From positions 34,790,784-34,854,783 of the forward strand of contig JAQMRL010000010.1 of the NCBI GenBank assembly GCA_035578175.1: 64,000 bases of DNA, given 5' to 3'. Each line of letters begins with the position of its first letter. Position 1 is the stretch's first letter. Positions 43,875-55,679 of this stretch are shown here, in pieces. The DNA comes from Catonia carolina. Taxonomy: Eukaryota; Arthropoda; Insecta; Hemiptera; Achilidae. The notes under the pieces are model-generated. The model did no database searches and had not been told where the DNA came from. It saw only the letters and a program-made list of their open reading frames with translations. Both the position numbers and the translations under genes were made by a program.

Positions 43875-44559
43875 TGTTCATATATTACAATATTGTTATT
43901 GATAGACCAAAAAAATGGCTGACGAAATATATAACGGAGCTGCGAGAGCAAGTTGCTGGCAAGTCATTAGCTTGCTATGAAGTGGGTAGGGGTAATGCGT
44001 ACGTTCAGAGCTCATCAGCCCTAAAAAATAGTATAATGACTTGATAAACTAGGAAAAAGTTTTTAACCTGTAATCCCATACTTAGATAATACCGTTATTT
44101 TAACAGCTTTATAAGGAATATGGAGACCACCATAATTGTGCAACACTGCGTAAACATACTTGATGCATTAGTTAATATTTAGCGCATAAATACGAATGCT
44201 ACAAAAAATAAAAAGTAGGCTACCTTTACTCCCGTGAAAAAACTGTTCCTCTGTTTTCTTGCCCGATTAGCCACTTTCCCAATTGGGTTCAATTCAGTAA
44301 CTCGGGTTGTACTTAGAAAAATCTAAAACCTTGAACATTTTAAAAATAAAACAACAGGCTCTAGACAATAGACTAAAACAACTATTTTGCTTAATATCCA
44401 GACAATAAAAACTCTTATGGTCAAAAATACGGTGTAGGAAAGCATTCCAAACTGAAAAGAATCCAACGATATCAAGCCAAGTTAGACAATTGACAAAACT
44501 TTCTACGTTAACAATCACCCATTACACAAAGACTTTATGTGTTTCATACACCAACGACA
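43875..44559. other. Unassigned region
   Basis: A 74-codon minus-strand frame (44294-44518) has no recognised similarity. Confidence 0.35.
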
Positions 44560-45000
44560 AATTCATGACATCTTTTCACAGTTCAAAGACTAATTTCGTA
44601 TTTTCTCCCTCCCAAACCTTACACAGTCCCTCCCTCTCTCTCTTTCTCTCTCTTGCGTCTCTCTATGTCTCTCCCCTCTCGCCTTCCTCTTACTCTCTGT
44701 GGCAGCACTGCTTGCTACCAAATTCGCAGCCATATGATGCTCACAAAGATTCTTCAACCGTACGTTACGGCTAATGTAATCCAAATAAGCAACATCGATG
44801 ATTCTGCGAGAAAATAAAAGTCTGATACTGGACGATAAGACACCGTGGCTACCACCGCCAAAGCTGCTTGCTGCCCACACGCACGCTGCATACTTGTTCC
44901 CTTGCCCTGGCAAACCTCTCTTCAAACGGCTAAAGGGCCGTTATAATAATGATTATATGAGAACAATGATCTGGTTGCCTTGAAAGGTCAGGGCAACCAA
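44560..45000. other. Less AT-rich segment with CT-rich tract, function unknown
   Basis: CTCTCTCTCTTTCTCTCTCT near 44634 (GAGA-type on the minus strand) is followed by a mixed-composition stretch with GTGGCTACCACCGCC near 44848 and a CTAAAGGGCCGTT motif near 44930. Open frames occur on both strands (44490-44774 and 44798-44983 plus; 44590-44925 minus). None shows recognised domains. It could be a host 5' exon or regulatory DNA. Confidence 0.35.
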
Positions 45001-46964
45001 ATCATTAATGTTACAGAACGCCTTTCGATATTGTCGCCATTTGACATTAAATATACAACACTGAATTTGTTTTTTATATATTAGACTACATCAAATATAT
45101 TTTTTTACATAGCCATGTTTTTATATAACATTTTATTTATTTAAGATCAACTACATTTAATGTACCGTAAAACAATTAAATATAAATATCAATAATTAAA
45201 TTGACTAGAAAGAAGTTATTAATTAGTTAATTTAATTGAAATATATTTAATTATTGCTGCAATGATTAAATAACATAATAAATTATATATAAATATATAA
45301 AAAATGAAAATTTCAATTACATTTATTGCATGGCACTCGTTTGTATAAATTTAATTAAGGTTATTAAATAAACCCCTGAACGAAATTACTAAAAATATTT
45401 GCGCAATTGTGTTATTTATAAATTCCAATATTAATTTAGCTGAAATTACCCTAAATTCAACGTTTCATCTGGTATTTATCTCGTTCTAATTTTGACAATG
45501 ACGATGAATTTAATATAAATATTTACTCTCTGAAATTTAATTTATTTACAATTAATTTAAATAATCAAAATGTGTGATTTATTTTTTTGTTTTGCTTAAA
45601 CTCAAGATTTATCATTAGTAATTATATTTGAATGGTATTATAAATAATTAATTAATTAAAAAATTAATTAGGTATTTTGTACAGTAGGATATCAAACACC
45701 ATTTTATTGTGGGAGTGTTACGCAAATTGCAAAATCGGCTGCGGTTAATGTATTTGTTACCTTCATAAATACTGGCTGTGATTTATCCATGGAAGTTCAA
45801 CTTGAAATTTTTAATTTTGTGTGTGTTTCATTAAAATGATAATTGAAATCAACTGACTTTAATAAATAAATAAATAAGACAAGTGTAAAACTAAATAAAA
45901 ATCTGGTATTTAGCTTCGAATATGCACAATTTATCTGAATCAAAAACATATTAAGTAATAGAATATGGTATTTAAACCAGAGATTCTTTACACCGCAGGA
46001 AGTATTTCCGCAAGGAAAACAGGTTATAAAATACTGAAAAGACAGAGTCCAGAATTTATTCAGAGACCACTGGACACAAGGGCGAACGAATGTAGATTCA
46101 GAAAAATTTAAGACCTTTACATAACGAAGAATATGAACACATATTATACAAATCAGAAAGAGAAAGATTTGGTTCTTAAAAGTTACAATAAGTGTGAGAT
46201 TCACAAAACAAATTTCAAAAAGAGCTACAATAGTGATCATCCGAAACGAATGCATGTTATGTTATTTGCAAAACAGACGTAATCTTTCTCGTTTCATGTG
46301 TATTTTACATTTTATTGTACGACTATTTATATATAGTATAATTATTAACATTATTATACGACTACACTCGGAGCGGATACCACTGTAGACCTCAGTTTCC
46401 CCTTAAGAAGTTTAGAGGCTAATAGAATTTTCTATTAACACCAATATATATTTCTAATTACAAATGCAAAATATGATATATGGCACAATACTGCTATAAA
46501 AATGCACGGTTCAGTCCAAAAATCATTTCCCTATTTTTAAGTGAAGCCAAAATACACTTTAAAAACAAATGGCCGGTATTTTAAAATGGAACATCAGACT
46601 TCTATTTTAAAATGTTCAAACAGAGAAAACTCTGATCTTCAACGTACTTAAAAGCTGTTCTTTTATGAAAAACCTGGACGGAGTAACGGACGTTTCAAAA
46701 CCACATAACGGAAAACCAGCTAAAGTCTGAGTACTCTTTATGCGTAAATTGATGTTTCTCCGACTAATTTCAAAATAGAATAATCTAAGTCAAACCAATC
46801 AACGCAGGAAAAGAACAGGCTTTAATTTAGTGTAGTGTTAAAAAATATTCATTATGTTTTTTTGAGGAAAAGCTCTTCAAATGAGTATGGACAGGCGAAA
46901 TGGCATGCCTCTAAGCGTATGCGCTTTAGCATGCTACATCGCACGAGTGTGGACATAGCTAGTT
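45001..46964. other. Long AT-rich unassigned region
   Basis: Contains the longest unrecognised frame of the window, 152 codons on the minus strand (45797-46255). It is rich in Phe, Leu, Ile, Asn and Cys with no membrane-protein regularity, repeat or motif I can name, and its composition matches the AT-rich background, so I do not call it a gene. Confidence 0.4.
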
Positions 46965-46965
46965 A

Positions 46966-47178
46966 CTTTTATACGGATTTGAACACTAGAAAATGGGTAC
47001 CGGTGTACTTTAATGGTTGGGGTTCAACTAATTATACTCTATCAGGAATGGTCGGCCTGGGTATGTACAAGACCACATCTCATTTACACGTCGTACACAT
47101 CATCTTCATCTCATTGGGTCATGGGGTTGCTTAATGTACTGAATTGAAAAGATTACAACTTACACGCATTAAGGATTT
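46966..47178 (+). mobile_element. SINE D copy 4, 5'-truncated
   Basis: It begins TTTTATACGGATTTGAACAC, downstream of the lost tRNA-like head, and continues TACTTTAATGGTTGGGG, GGAATGGTCGGCCTGG and CATTGGGTCATGGGG to ACACGCATTAAGGATT. Confidence 0.85.
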
Positions 47179-47185
47179 TTAAAAA

Positions 47186-48139
47186 ATAATGTATATTTGT
47201 AACTGATTGCAAAAGAAATTATTGTAAAAAATTTAAATTTTAAATCATTCTTTAGGGTAGGTATAATAAAGATGAAATCTATAATGAACGGTGCAGCAGC
47301 GATGATTTTAGTGTGTTTTTTGTCTTAACCATGATAATTTCTAAAAAAAATTCCTAAGAAACCTCGTTCCACTTTTCCATATTGTGCAGTGATATTATGG
47401 AAAATATTCTAGTGTATACTATGGTACTTTTCATATTGCAATCGTTTGGAATCTAGACAAAAAAAATAAACGAAAAGAAAATTCACTGTATATATATTTT
47501 TTATCTGAATTTTTGTAAATCCCATCTGCTTCTCAGCAGAAAAAGTAGATAAAACGAAGAATCCGTACATACGCACAAACACATAACGTGTCTCTCCCTC
47601 TCCCCTCAGATATATAACATCAGCAGAAGTGAGAAGTGGGTGAGACAAAAATCAGAGGTATGCAAATTTTTGTTACTTTCTTGAGAATAACCCAACAAGG
47701 ATTTCTTTTTGCTTCAATCAGGGATTTCTTTATATTTTAATCCTCTTTCTTTTGGTAACTTCTTCAAATCTGACGTCATATTTTTTGAATTACTTAATAT
47801 TTTTTGTCAAAATCCTTTGTTGTACAACGTTGATGATAAGTTGAAAGGTTTGTCGTTACTCCTTTAACCTGATTAATTCAGAAAGAATAAATTTTTAAAA
47901 ATTCTCCTTCAAAAATGTTACTGATTTTCAAATTGTATGTGCCAATTATACCGCTTTATATAGGTGTAGGAATTTTGGTATATAATAAAGTACGTTTGAA
48001 ATTGCAAATGGTATCATAAGAATGTATTTGACATCTCCTTCCCCGAAAATCTTTATAATTCCATCCTTCACCGAATTTACCATTATGTGTCACGTTACAC
48101 TTTCATTTTTCATGGCGTTTCTTGTCGCAATTTCTTTTT
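47186..48139. other. Unassigned AT-rich region
   Basis: Nothing recognised. Confidence 0.4.
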
Positions 48140-48451
48140 TTGTCATGTAGCACCAAGGTACCCTTTGCTGGTATACGGCTGCGAGTCCTGGGTACAGCTC
48201 AATTAAGAGAAATAGGAGCTGCTGAAATGAGATTTACGAGATCTGTGAAGAGGTGCTCTTTGAGAGATCAGATCCGCAGTAGTGACATAAGAAAAAAACT
48301 GGGTAGAGATGAAACCATACTGGAGAAAATGATCCTATATAGAATTAGATGGAACATCATGTCGCAAGAATTACTAGTGAAAGGATTGCAATCCGATCTA
48401 TAAAATCGTCCAACCGGAAGAAAAAGCTTGGGCAGACTAAGAGAAAGATGA
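48140..48451 (+). pseudogene. RTE-like LINE C-terminal fragment joined to element A
   Basis: An open frame (48122-48403) reads LREIGAAEMRFTRSVKRCSL, then RDQIRSSDIRKKLGRDETIL and YRIRWNIM. This aligns with the EMRFLRSV-GC-RRDRIRN-DIR-EL block of the family at 3.4 and 49.5 kb. In a shifted frame ERIAIRSIKSSNRKKKLGQT follows (usual R....Y.P.GRR.LGR). At about 48452 it passes directly into the 5' part of element A. Confidence 0.8.
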
Positions 48452-48599
48452 GATTGATTTTTATTTTGCGTCATTCACTCATGATTAAAATTAGGTTATT
48501 TTTTCATTTTACATTGTTTACAAATGCTTAAACATAGGTTTTATTATGCTTTATTATTTACATTAGCAAGGGACAGTCGTGTGAGTATGTCATACCAGA
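48452..48599 (-). mobile_element. Element A copy 11, 5'-end fragment
   Basis: GCGTCATTCACTCATGATTA near 48468, TTAGCAAGGGACAGTCG near 48563 (decayed 12-base motif) and the terminal TCTGGTATGACATAC (reversed) ending at 48599 with A beyond. Confidence 0.85.
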
Positions 48600-48600
48600 T

Positions 48601-48765
48601 GTTTTATTGTTAGGTGATACCTACTGAAGTCTTGGTTTGTGCGTAATAATATGAAGTTATATACAAATGAAAAAATTCCAGACCTGACCGGGAATCGAAC
48701 CCGGTACCTCTGTCATAGTGTAGAACCAAGTTGCCCTGGCCACTACACCACGGGCCGGCCAATTT
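48601..48765 (-). mobile_element. SINE E, best copy, abutting element A
   Basis: The minus strand reads GGCCGGCCCGTGGTGTAGTG (A box TGGTGTAGTGG), then CCGGGTTCGATTCCCGG with a perfect B box (complement at 48691-48701), then CAGGTCTGGAATTTTTTC and an AT-rich body with GCACAAACCAAGACTTC. The head is clearly tRNA-derived, but anticodon-arm pairing is not convincing, so this is a SINE rather than a tRNA gene. Its distal end touches the 5' end of element A exactly. Confidence 0.8.
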
Positions 48766-49027
48766 GTTAGGAAAGTTTATTTTGTTTATTTATCAAAGTA
48801 TTTTTTCTATTTTTTTAACAAATAGATTTTACCTAATGTACTTACCCTATCTTAAGATAATTTAAGATTATTATTCTTAAAGAAACCTTAACAACGTAAA
48901 TCTTATTCAGAAATTTGAGCGACTCTGCGCATTTGACACTTGGTAGCATCGGACCTCCAAGAATCTAATGTACTTTTACTTATATATAACACCTATTCAG
49001 TTATTTCTCCCCTTCCACCGTGTCGTG
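48766..49027. other. Unassigned spacer
   Basis: Nothing recognised. Confidence 0.4.
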
Positions 49028-49155
49028 TTTGAGGGGGGGGGGTAAATGAGGCCTGAAAACCTGTATGTACGGTCAAAACTCGATTATGGAAACTCGACAT
49101 GAAAACAATACTTTCCTTGTCGATAACATTTATATAGGACAAGAGAAAGTAAAAA
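49028..49155 (+). mobile_element. Element A copy 12, 3'-end fragment
   Basis: A G run followed by GGCCTGAAAACCTGTATGTA, then CTCGACATGAAAACAATAC and ATAGGACAAGAGAAAGTAAAAA ending at 49155 before T. Confidence 0.85.
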
Positions 49156-49249
49156 TAGAAAATAACATCAAAAATGACTTCGTTTTCTTTTTAATTTAGA
49201 AATTACATGATTCCAAATATCCTATATTACTCAAGAAGCTCTAAGCTCC

Positions 49250-49884
49250 CAACTCCTTCTTCTTCTTCTTCTTCCAACCAAGAATTAGGCTGCAGCCTGT
49301 TCAAAACTCACAAACTACGAGTATATTATCTATCACCATCTTCTCCTAGGTCTACCTTTTTATCCCTTTTTCCTTCTGAAGTATACCAGTGTGCCTGCTT
49401 AGGTATCCTGTGATTTGACATCCTTGCCATGCGCTGTCTCCAACTTTGGCGATAATCTTTTATATTTTTGTTAAGTTGTAAATACCCAATTCTAACCTGA
49501 TTTCTTCATTCCTTATTCTGTCCAAGCGTGTACACCCCTTAGTTCTTCGAAGAAATCTTATCTCTGCTGTCTGAATTCTCCACTCTTGGGTTTTGTTGTT
49601 GTTCACATCTCGCTTCTGTACAGAATAACTTGCCATAACTTTGTAGAACTTAAGTTTTGTGACCTTTCTCGCTCTATTACTCAAAGTTCTGCTTATAGTT
49701 CCGCATACCCACAGGAATTGGCATAATTCTCCTCTATATCCAAATCAGAATCAAATCCCACATTACACCCAAAATAACGAAAGTGAGATACTCTCTCCAT
49801 ACCGGTATTATCCACGAAGGTTCCAACAAAAAAGGAATTTTTGAAATTGGTTGGATAGTTTCTGAGATTACCTTGTACAAACAA
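49250..49884 (-). pseudogene. RTE-like LINE reverse transcriptase, C-terminal part with GAA tail
   Basis: Two minus-strand frames in sequence. 49693-49884 reads VSHFRYFGCNVGFDSDLDIE (usual F.YLGC.V....D.D); 49460-49684 reads ARKVTKLKFYKVMASYSVQK, then WRIQTAEIRFLRRTKGCTRL and DRIRNEEIRLELGI. Downstream is an RP.RRR-type region and a 3' tail seen as TTCTTCTTCTTCTTCTTCC near 49258. The frames are offset by a small indel. Many motifs are still intact, so this is one of the younger copies. The 5' half is missing. Confidence 0.85.
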
Positions 49885-49885
49885 A

Positions 49886-50518
49886 CAAACATTAGATGTT
49901 TAATACAAACTATTAATAATTAATACAGATTATTGAATTCATACAAGAATGCACCTTCTATTATACAGAGTAATAATTCTTGTATTGTTTTGATACAGTA
50001 TTAATTAGTGGTATTATGTTGAGAGATATTTTTGCAATGATATATAAATGGAATTCTTTGTAGCTGCTGTGGAATAACATGTGTATCTAACAGATACTTA
50101 CTTTTCACTGAAAAACGAAAATGGTTTTGTACACAACACGACTAGTTTTAGTACTGCAATTTAACGGTTTTTTGTAAAACAGAAGGCAGTCAGCAAACAT
50201 CATAATGTACTTAGTTATTGTTTTTTTATCAAGAAAGTACATATTTCTTATACAGAGTTACAAGTACTTAATTATGTGTCTAAATAAAGCTAATTAGTCT
50301 AACCAAAAAAATATTACAGCTAAATATGAAATTAAGTTATTTCTTTAGCGAGAAAGGAATGAAACCTACAACATATTTTGTCGACGTTGAAAATTTTGTT
50401 AATTACAAAAAATCTCAAAACGAAATATATCTTTTTTTAATCAAAATATATAAATTTCTTTTAAAACCACCAGTAATACGCACTTTTTTTTTGAATCAGT
50501 GATGAATCAACACTTACC
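49886..50518. other. Unassigned AT-rich region
   Basis: Nothing recognised. Confidence 0.4.
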
Positions 50519-51021
50519 AATTAGAGCGATTTCGTGCATAAAATTCACATCTTCAGTAATTGTTATTAATAATATTTAAAATTAAAAACATCCTACTTCC
50601 ACCATGGTAGATAAGAATTTAGTCGATTATTAATCTCTTCTCAAATCTTGTCAACTTAATTACTGTCTGTATATGACTTGATGACCTTCCGCAGAGAGGA
50701 GCAGAATCGGCCCGCTACTAGCCTTCTCAATAACATTTCATTTTGTACTACTACTAACTAGTACACTGGAATTGGTGCATAATGGAGTGTTATTGAGAAG
50801 GCTAATAGCGGGCCGATTCTGCTCCTCTTTGCGGGAGGCCATCAAGTTACAGACAGACAGTAATTAAGTTGGCAAGACTGTTTAAAATATAGATTTGAGA
50901 ATAGATTAATAATCGACTAAATCCGTATCTACCATGGTGAAAGTAGGATATTTTTAATTTTAAATGTTATTAATAACAATTACTGAAGATGTGCATTTTA
51001 CGCACGAAATCGCTCTAATTT
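50519..51021. repeat. Long perfect-to-near-perfect inverted repeat (hairpin, about 500 bp)
   Basis: The left arm runs from ATTAGAGCGATTTCGTGC to GCCTTCTCAATAACA (about 50519-50732). The right arm is its reverse complement, from TGTTATTGAGAAGGC to GCACGAAATCGCTCTAAT (about 50788-51021). Over the outer 114 bp I count about eight mismatches. The right arm has one extra block of roughly 15 bases near 50880. The loop is about 55 bases. It could be a long-TIR MITE or foldback element, or the template of a long hairpin RNA. Confidence 0.9.
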
Positions 51022-52484
51022 GTACCCCTTTTTTTCGTCGGGGGTTAAAAATAGACTATGTTTGGTATAAGTTTACAGCTGTACAAAATGATTCAGAGGT
51101 TCTAGGAATACGAAACACGACCAATTTTCTATCTTTGACCTGGTTTCGAATCAGTGAAATTTTCAAACTCGTTTATTATTTCTGTTTCCGTCCAAAATAT
51201 GACTTGTCATGCATCAAGTTACTGATAAAATTTTATATTTTATAACAAAATAACAAAACACATACGTCGTCTTAGAGAGAAAAAAGTTATATGATGTGAA
51301 ACGCAAATATTGTGACGAGATTTAAACGTCCAATTTTGTACGAGCGTATATTATCTAAATATCGGAATATAATAATAACATTTATAGCATAATAAAATAC
51401 GATTCATTAGGAAGCGAAAGTATTTTTTTCGGAATTTTTAGATTAAAAATGAGTTTGTTAGAGTGGGGTAAGCGAAACTCTAAACATTTTTGCCCATGAC
51501 CTTCGGATTGTGTCGGTGGAGGTGAGTTATTTTATAGGCTGTGCCTGATGTTTTCCGTAGACCTGATAACAAAACGGGTTCTCATAAGAGCTGTACTGCA
51601 TTCTGAACGTGAAATACAGTAGATAGTAACGAGGAACAGAACCTGATACATTTGGTCTATGAGTTTACTACAGTTAATCACATAATTAGATAATAGGGCT
51701 ATTCGTCAAAAAGATTTTCGTAAATATTGTGAATTTTTTATCCTTGGTATAACATAATTAAGTTGTTCTGTAGTATTTCGTGAAAATAAATATATTTTTC
51801 TATACGTTCCAATACGGTAAGTATCGCCTCTCACATCCCAAACACCAATCATCATTGTTCAATCAATCTCCGTCCTGAAGACCTCTCTCTTCAATTACGC
51901 ACATTCGTCTTGCGACCACCTGTTAGTTCTTCCAAGGTTCCTTTTTTTAAGAGGATCAATCAAAACTCCATTTCGGCTGCCTGTTGTAGCACATCCTTTT
52001 AAGGTAACCTAGCCGCTTTAACTGTTTAATTTATATCGTGTTCAGAGAATACTTATTTTCATCATTTTGTCTTATTATAGTGTTATGTACGGTTGTAAAT
52101 CTGGATATACCACAAGTTCATTTCCAGAATTTATTTCCCGTGAAAGAACCCTGTACCGTAATGTAGTCCACGATCTGGGCGTGGGAACAAACGGAATAGG
52201 GAATTATCAGTCATTTAATTAAATTAAGAGTTACATTGAAAAAAATGGATGTAATTCTTTGAAGGTTGACAGAAAAGATAGCTTAGTATCAAGAACAAAA
52301 AAATGCCACCCCTGAATTCATTTCTATGGCAGGACCAGATCACCTGGAGCACAAAGTTTTTAATTTACAAAACCGTGGAGGAGTATACACATATTTATAT
52401 GTCAAGTAAATGAAAAATGAGTAAAAGAGATCTAAAGTAATACAAAATACATAGGTAATGGTAACGTAATGACTTTGTGATCCC
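51022..52484. other. Unassigned region
   Basis: A 93-codon frame (50964-51245) overlaps the hairpin edge and is unrecognised. No repeats found. Confidence 0.4.
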
Positions 52485-52565
52485 GACGGTAGTATACTAA
52501 ACTACTAAACCAAAGATATCAGGTTCAATTCCTGGATAAGTTCTGGACGTATCCAATATTTTTTA
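52485..52565 (+). mobile_element. tRNA-like SINE relic
   Basis: B box GGTTCAATTCC at 52523-52533, with an A-box-like TAGTATACTAAACTACTAAAC region before it. Too degraded to fold as a tRNA. Confidence 0.4.
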
Positions 52566-53143
52566 CGTAATGAAAATGTTCTAAAATAATTTTTTGTACT
52601 AATCACATTATTTGAAGTATCTTTAATTCAAATTCCCAAACCTGAGAAAAATAATATGGTAATGGAATACTTAAAACAGTTAATTAATTTCAAAATTCAA
52701 AGAAAACTATTTTAAAAAATCCAATAAAGAATGAACTCATATATTTTACTTTAAGACTTAGAAAACAAGTCGGTAGTACTACTATTACTGTTATGTTATA
52801 AGAACAGTATAACAACTGACGAAAAAGAAGTTTTCAACCCACAGCCCAGCCAGTTCCACTTCTGGGTTTTCTTCTTTTTTTGTTTATTTGGAAAACCAAA
52901 AAAGAAACTTTAACTTTCTTTCCAATTCAAAAGTTTAGTTATATGGTCAAGAAAAAATTTTCTTTGTATTATACAGTTACAGAAATATCACCGGAAAATC
53001 ATTTTTGAAAGTTGGTAAATTTTGACAATTTTTAATTGTCAGAATACATTTGGTAATTTCTGTGATTTACTCAAATTTGAAATCATAGCAGATCGACACA
53101 GAATGGGCCAAATTTAAAGTAATTTCGTTAAAAAAAAATCGCT
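52566..53143. other. Unassigned AT-rich spacer
   Basis: Nothing recognised. Confidence 0.4.
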
Positions 53144-53157
53144 AAATGTCAATAACC

Positions 53158-53356
53158 ACTAGATAGTGGTTACCGGTGTACTTTGATGGTTGGGGTTCAA
53201 TTAACCATACTCTCTCAGGAGTGGTCGGCCTGGGTCTGTACAAGACTACACCTCATTTACACGTCATACACATCATCCTCATCTCATTGGGTCATGGGGT
53301 TGCTTATTGTTCTAAATTGAACAGATTGCAACGTACACAAATTAGGAATCAAATCA
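53158..53356 (+). mobile_element. SINE D copy 5, 5'-truncated with 14-bp target duplication
   Basis: Flanked by AAATGTCAATAACC (53144-53157) and AAATGTCAATAAACC (53357-53371). It begins at GTGGTTACCGGTGTAC, inside the SINE body, and ends ATTAGGAATCAAATCA. A truncated copy with a clean target duplication means truncation happened at insertion. The 70-codon frame inside is incidental. Confidence 0.9.
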
Positions 53357-53499
53357 AAATGTCAATAAACCAAAATTTGGAAAACTAAATATTATGTACA
53401 AAATTAGTTGGAGTTCTATTTATCTTTGTTATGTTCAGTATGCCTAAAATTCTTTTTATAAAGTTTAGAATTTATTAACATCTCGATTTAAAGGTAAAA

Positions 53500-54409
53500 G
53501 ATTTTTCGAAATTGAATTTTCACCGGAAGTACACATAGTATATTTTCATAAATTTTTATATTTTCAGGCCCCGTTAACCCATAAAAAACTGTTTTTAACG
53601 ATTGGCCTGTTTGTATGTGTGCGCGCGCGCGTATGTTTCTGTGAAATAAATATCTCAAGAATGATAAATAGTACGAATTTGAAAATTTGAATTTAAGTTA
53701 GGTACCACATGAGAATTCAACAAAAACATTTTCGTTAAAATCTGTCAACCAAAAGTAGCAGTGTATTTGTTCATTTTTCACTTTTAGCGATTTTCTCAAA
53801 AACGGCTCCTACGATGTTTTGTAAAATCACTTCATTTACTAAATTTTTTGTGCTCTACAAGATGGGATAAGTGTCATGTCTGCTAAAATTCTTGAGAAGG
53901 CTGTGCTCCCGAGGTAAAAACTTGTTGTTTTTAAGATTGCAGCCATAATATGCATTTTTGGGCAAAAATGTATTTAACTGAAGTTGTAAATTATAAAACT
54001 ATAACTTTTATTTACAACACTTTTTTGTACAATACTAGGTACTTAGTTTAGCGTCAATTAGTAATTTTCTGTATTTTTTCATCAAAATCGGTGAAAAATA
54101 AGACTTTAAGATTGCGGCCTTCATATGCATTTTACGACTAAAGTGTACATAATAATCAAATTTATAGTAAATTAAAAAACCTACTACTTTTGTTTTAAGC
54201 ATTTTTCTACAGAACTTATTTTAGCGTCAATTAGTAATTTTCTGTGTCTTTAAGTGGAACAAAGGTTGATTTTAATTTTACGTCATTCACTCATGATTAA
54301 AATTAGGTTATGTTTATCATTTTACATTGTTTACTCATGATTAAACATAGTTTACATTTTTCATTATTTACTTTGGTAAGGCAACATCGTGTGAGTGTTT
54401 TACACCAGA
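53500..54409 (-). mobile_element. Element A copy 13, near full length
   Basis: GGCCTGTTTGTATGTGTGCG with a GCGCGCGC microsatellite near 53605-53632; TTTAGCGTCAATTAGTAATT twice (near 54048 and 54227), showing the internal duplication at about 179-bp spacing; and the reversed 5' end TCTGGTGTAAAACAC finishing at 54409 with A beyond. The 3' hairpin is lost. Confidence 0.85.
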
Positions 54410-55024
54410 TTTTTTTTAAATATAATGATGCATACACAAAATACTGGAATTAATTTTTATAGTAAATTTTTCGTTGTATTGCAGTTTCACCAAACCTGAA
54501 ATGTTATTTTAGTTTTGTATTTCTTCCTTGTTAATCAATTCTGGAAAACAACATTCAATTATTAGCTCCCTAAATTTAAATAATTAATATGTAGTATTAA
54601 TCCATCAATGTTCTAAACTGTTACAATATTAAATAGTAAATTCAAGTTATTTAATTACTATAATAATAATAATAATAATTAATATTATCTGTATTCACAT
54701 GTTATATTGATATTGTGTAATATTAATTGGTCGTGTGACGTAGTAATATTAATTGATAATTAATACTAATATGCTACTAAATACTATTGGATTAAACTAC
54801 AGTTTACTAGTTTATTAAACTAGACCATTGGATATTAATGTGCACTACAATAATATATCAGTAAAATTTACTTGAAATAAAACGTTAAACAATTTTAAAA
54901 TATACAAATTATTTTGAGTGTTATTCAGATAATTTGCCTGAAAAACAGCTTAATCAGTTTTTGAAAATAATATTTTTTCTAAACACTCAAAAAAACTTTT
55001 TAAAATATTTTTATGGATCAGTCC
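54410..55024. other. AT-rich spacer with (TAA)n
   Basis: (TAA)n at about 54659-54681; nothing else recognised. Confidence 0.5.
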
Positions 55025-55200
55025 ATAAAATTCCGGCGCTTGGTGTACTGTAGTGATCGGTGTAACTGGCTTCTACGCCAATGGTCCCCTATGCGATTCC
55101 TGGTAATTTTTTCATAACTCATTTTCATCTATCATCCTTTATGGATTAATTACATACGCAAAGTATGCGCACGTCACGGATTGATCCCAAACACGGATTG
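55025..55200 (+). mobile_element. SINE E, diverged copy
   Basis: TGGTGTACTGTAGTGATCGG and TGTAACTGGCTTCTACGCC near 55040-55080 parallel the head at 57.38 kb. A decayed B box GCGATTCCTGG and a TTTTTTCATAACTCATTTTC tail follow. Confidence 0.65.
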
Positions 55201-55349
55201 GTCCCAAAAAATATGGTAAATGATCTTAGTTTATGGCTTGACTAACATGGAGCAATCAAATCAAAAACAAACGATATAACTTAACCCCTTGAGGGACAAG
55301 TCAATTTTAAAATTTACCATAACCTCGTTATGAAAAACAAGCAAATTAG

Positions 55350-55678
55350 ATATGAATTTTGTTATTTAGGTCATCAGCTGAAAGGCTGGTTTGAATCTCT
55401 AGAGGCTTTACTAAGTAAAACAAAAAGTGAGGTAGTTTACAAGTGCCTTCCTCACTGAGTGGAAAAGTATAGTTATCTCCATGCCAGGATTCTGAAAAGC
55501 ACAAATTTTTCCACCCTGGAAATGACACCATCACTTCATTCACCACAGGGTCTGGCTGTGTAATGAAATTCATTACTCCCAGAGGAGATAACTTTGACAA
55601 GTGTCTTCTCCGCCTCTACCTCTTCTATTGTCAAATGTTTCAGTCATATAATTGGCTTACCATGTGATAAAAAATAGA
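55350..55678 (-). mobile_element. Retroposon B, minus-strand copy
   Basis: The plus strand shows GGTCATCAGCTGAAAGGCTGG near 55369 (the reversed tail), GGTTTGAATC, CTCACTGAGTGGAAAAG near 55451, CCAGAGGAGATAAC near 55579, and stops within the 5' part near TGTGATAAAAAATAG. The 84-codon frame here is incidental. Confidence 0.85.
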
Positions 55679-55679
55679 G

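Noticed and set aside
45797..46255. 152-codon open frame on the minus strand as a novel gene
   Set aside because: Composition equals the AT-rich background, no domain or conserved pattern is visible, and no splice or promoter context supports it. A frame of this length is not rare by chance in 64 kb.
48685..48760. tRNA gene
   Set aside because: A and B boxes are good but anticodon and acceptor stems do not form, and diverged copies with the same non-tRNA body occur at 33.4, 55.0 and 57.4 kb. It is SINE E.
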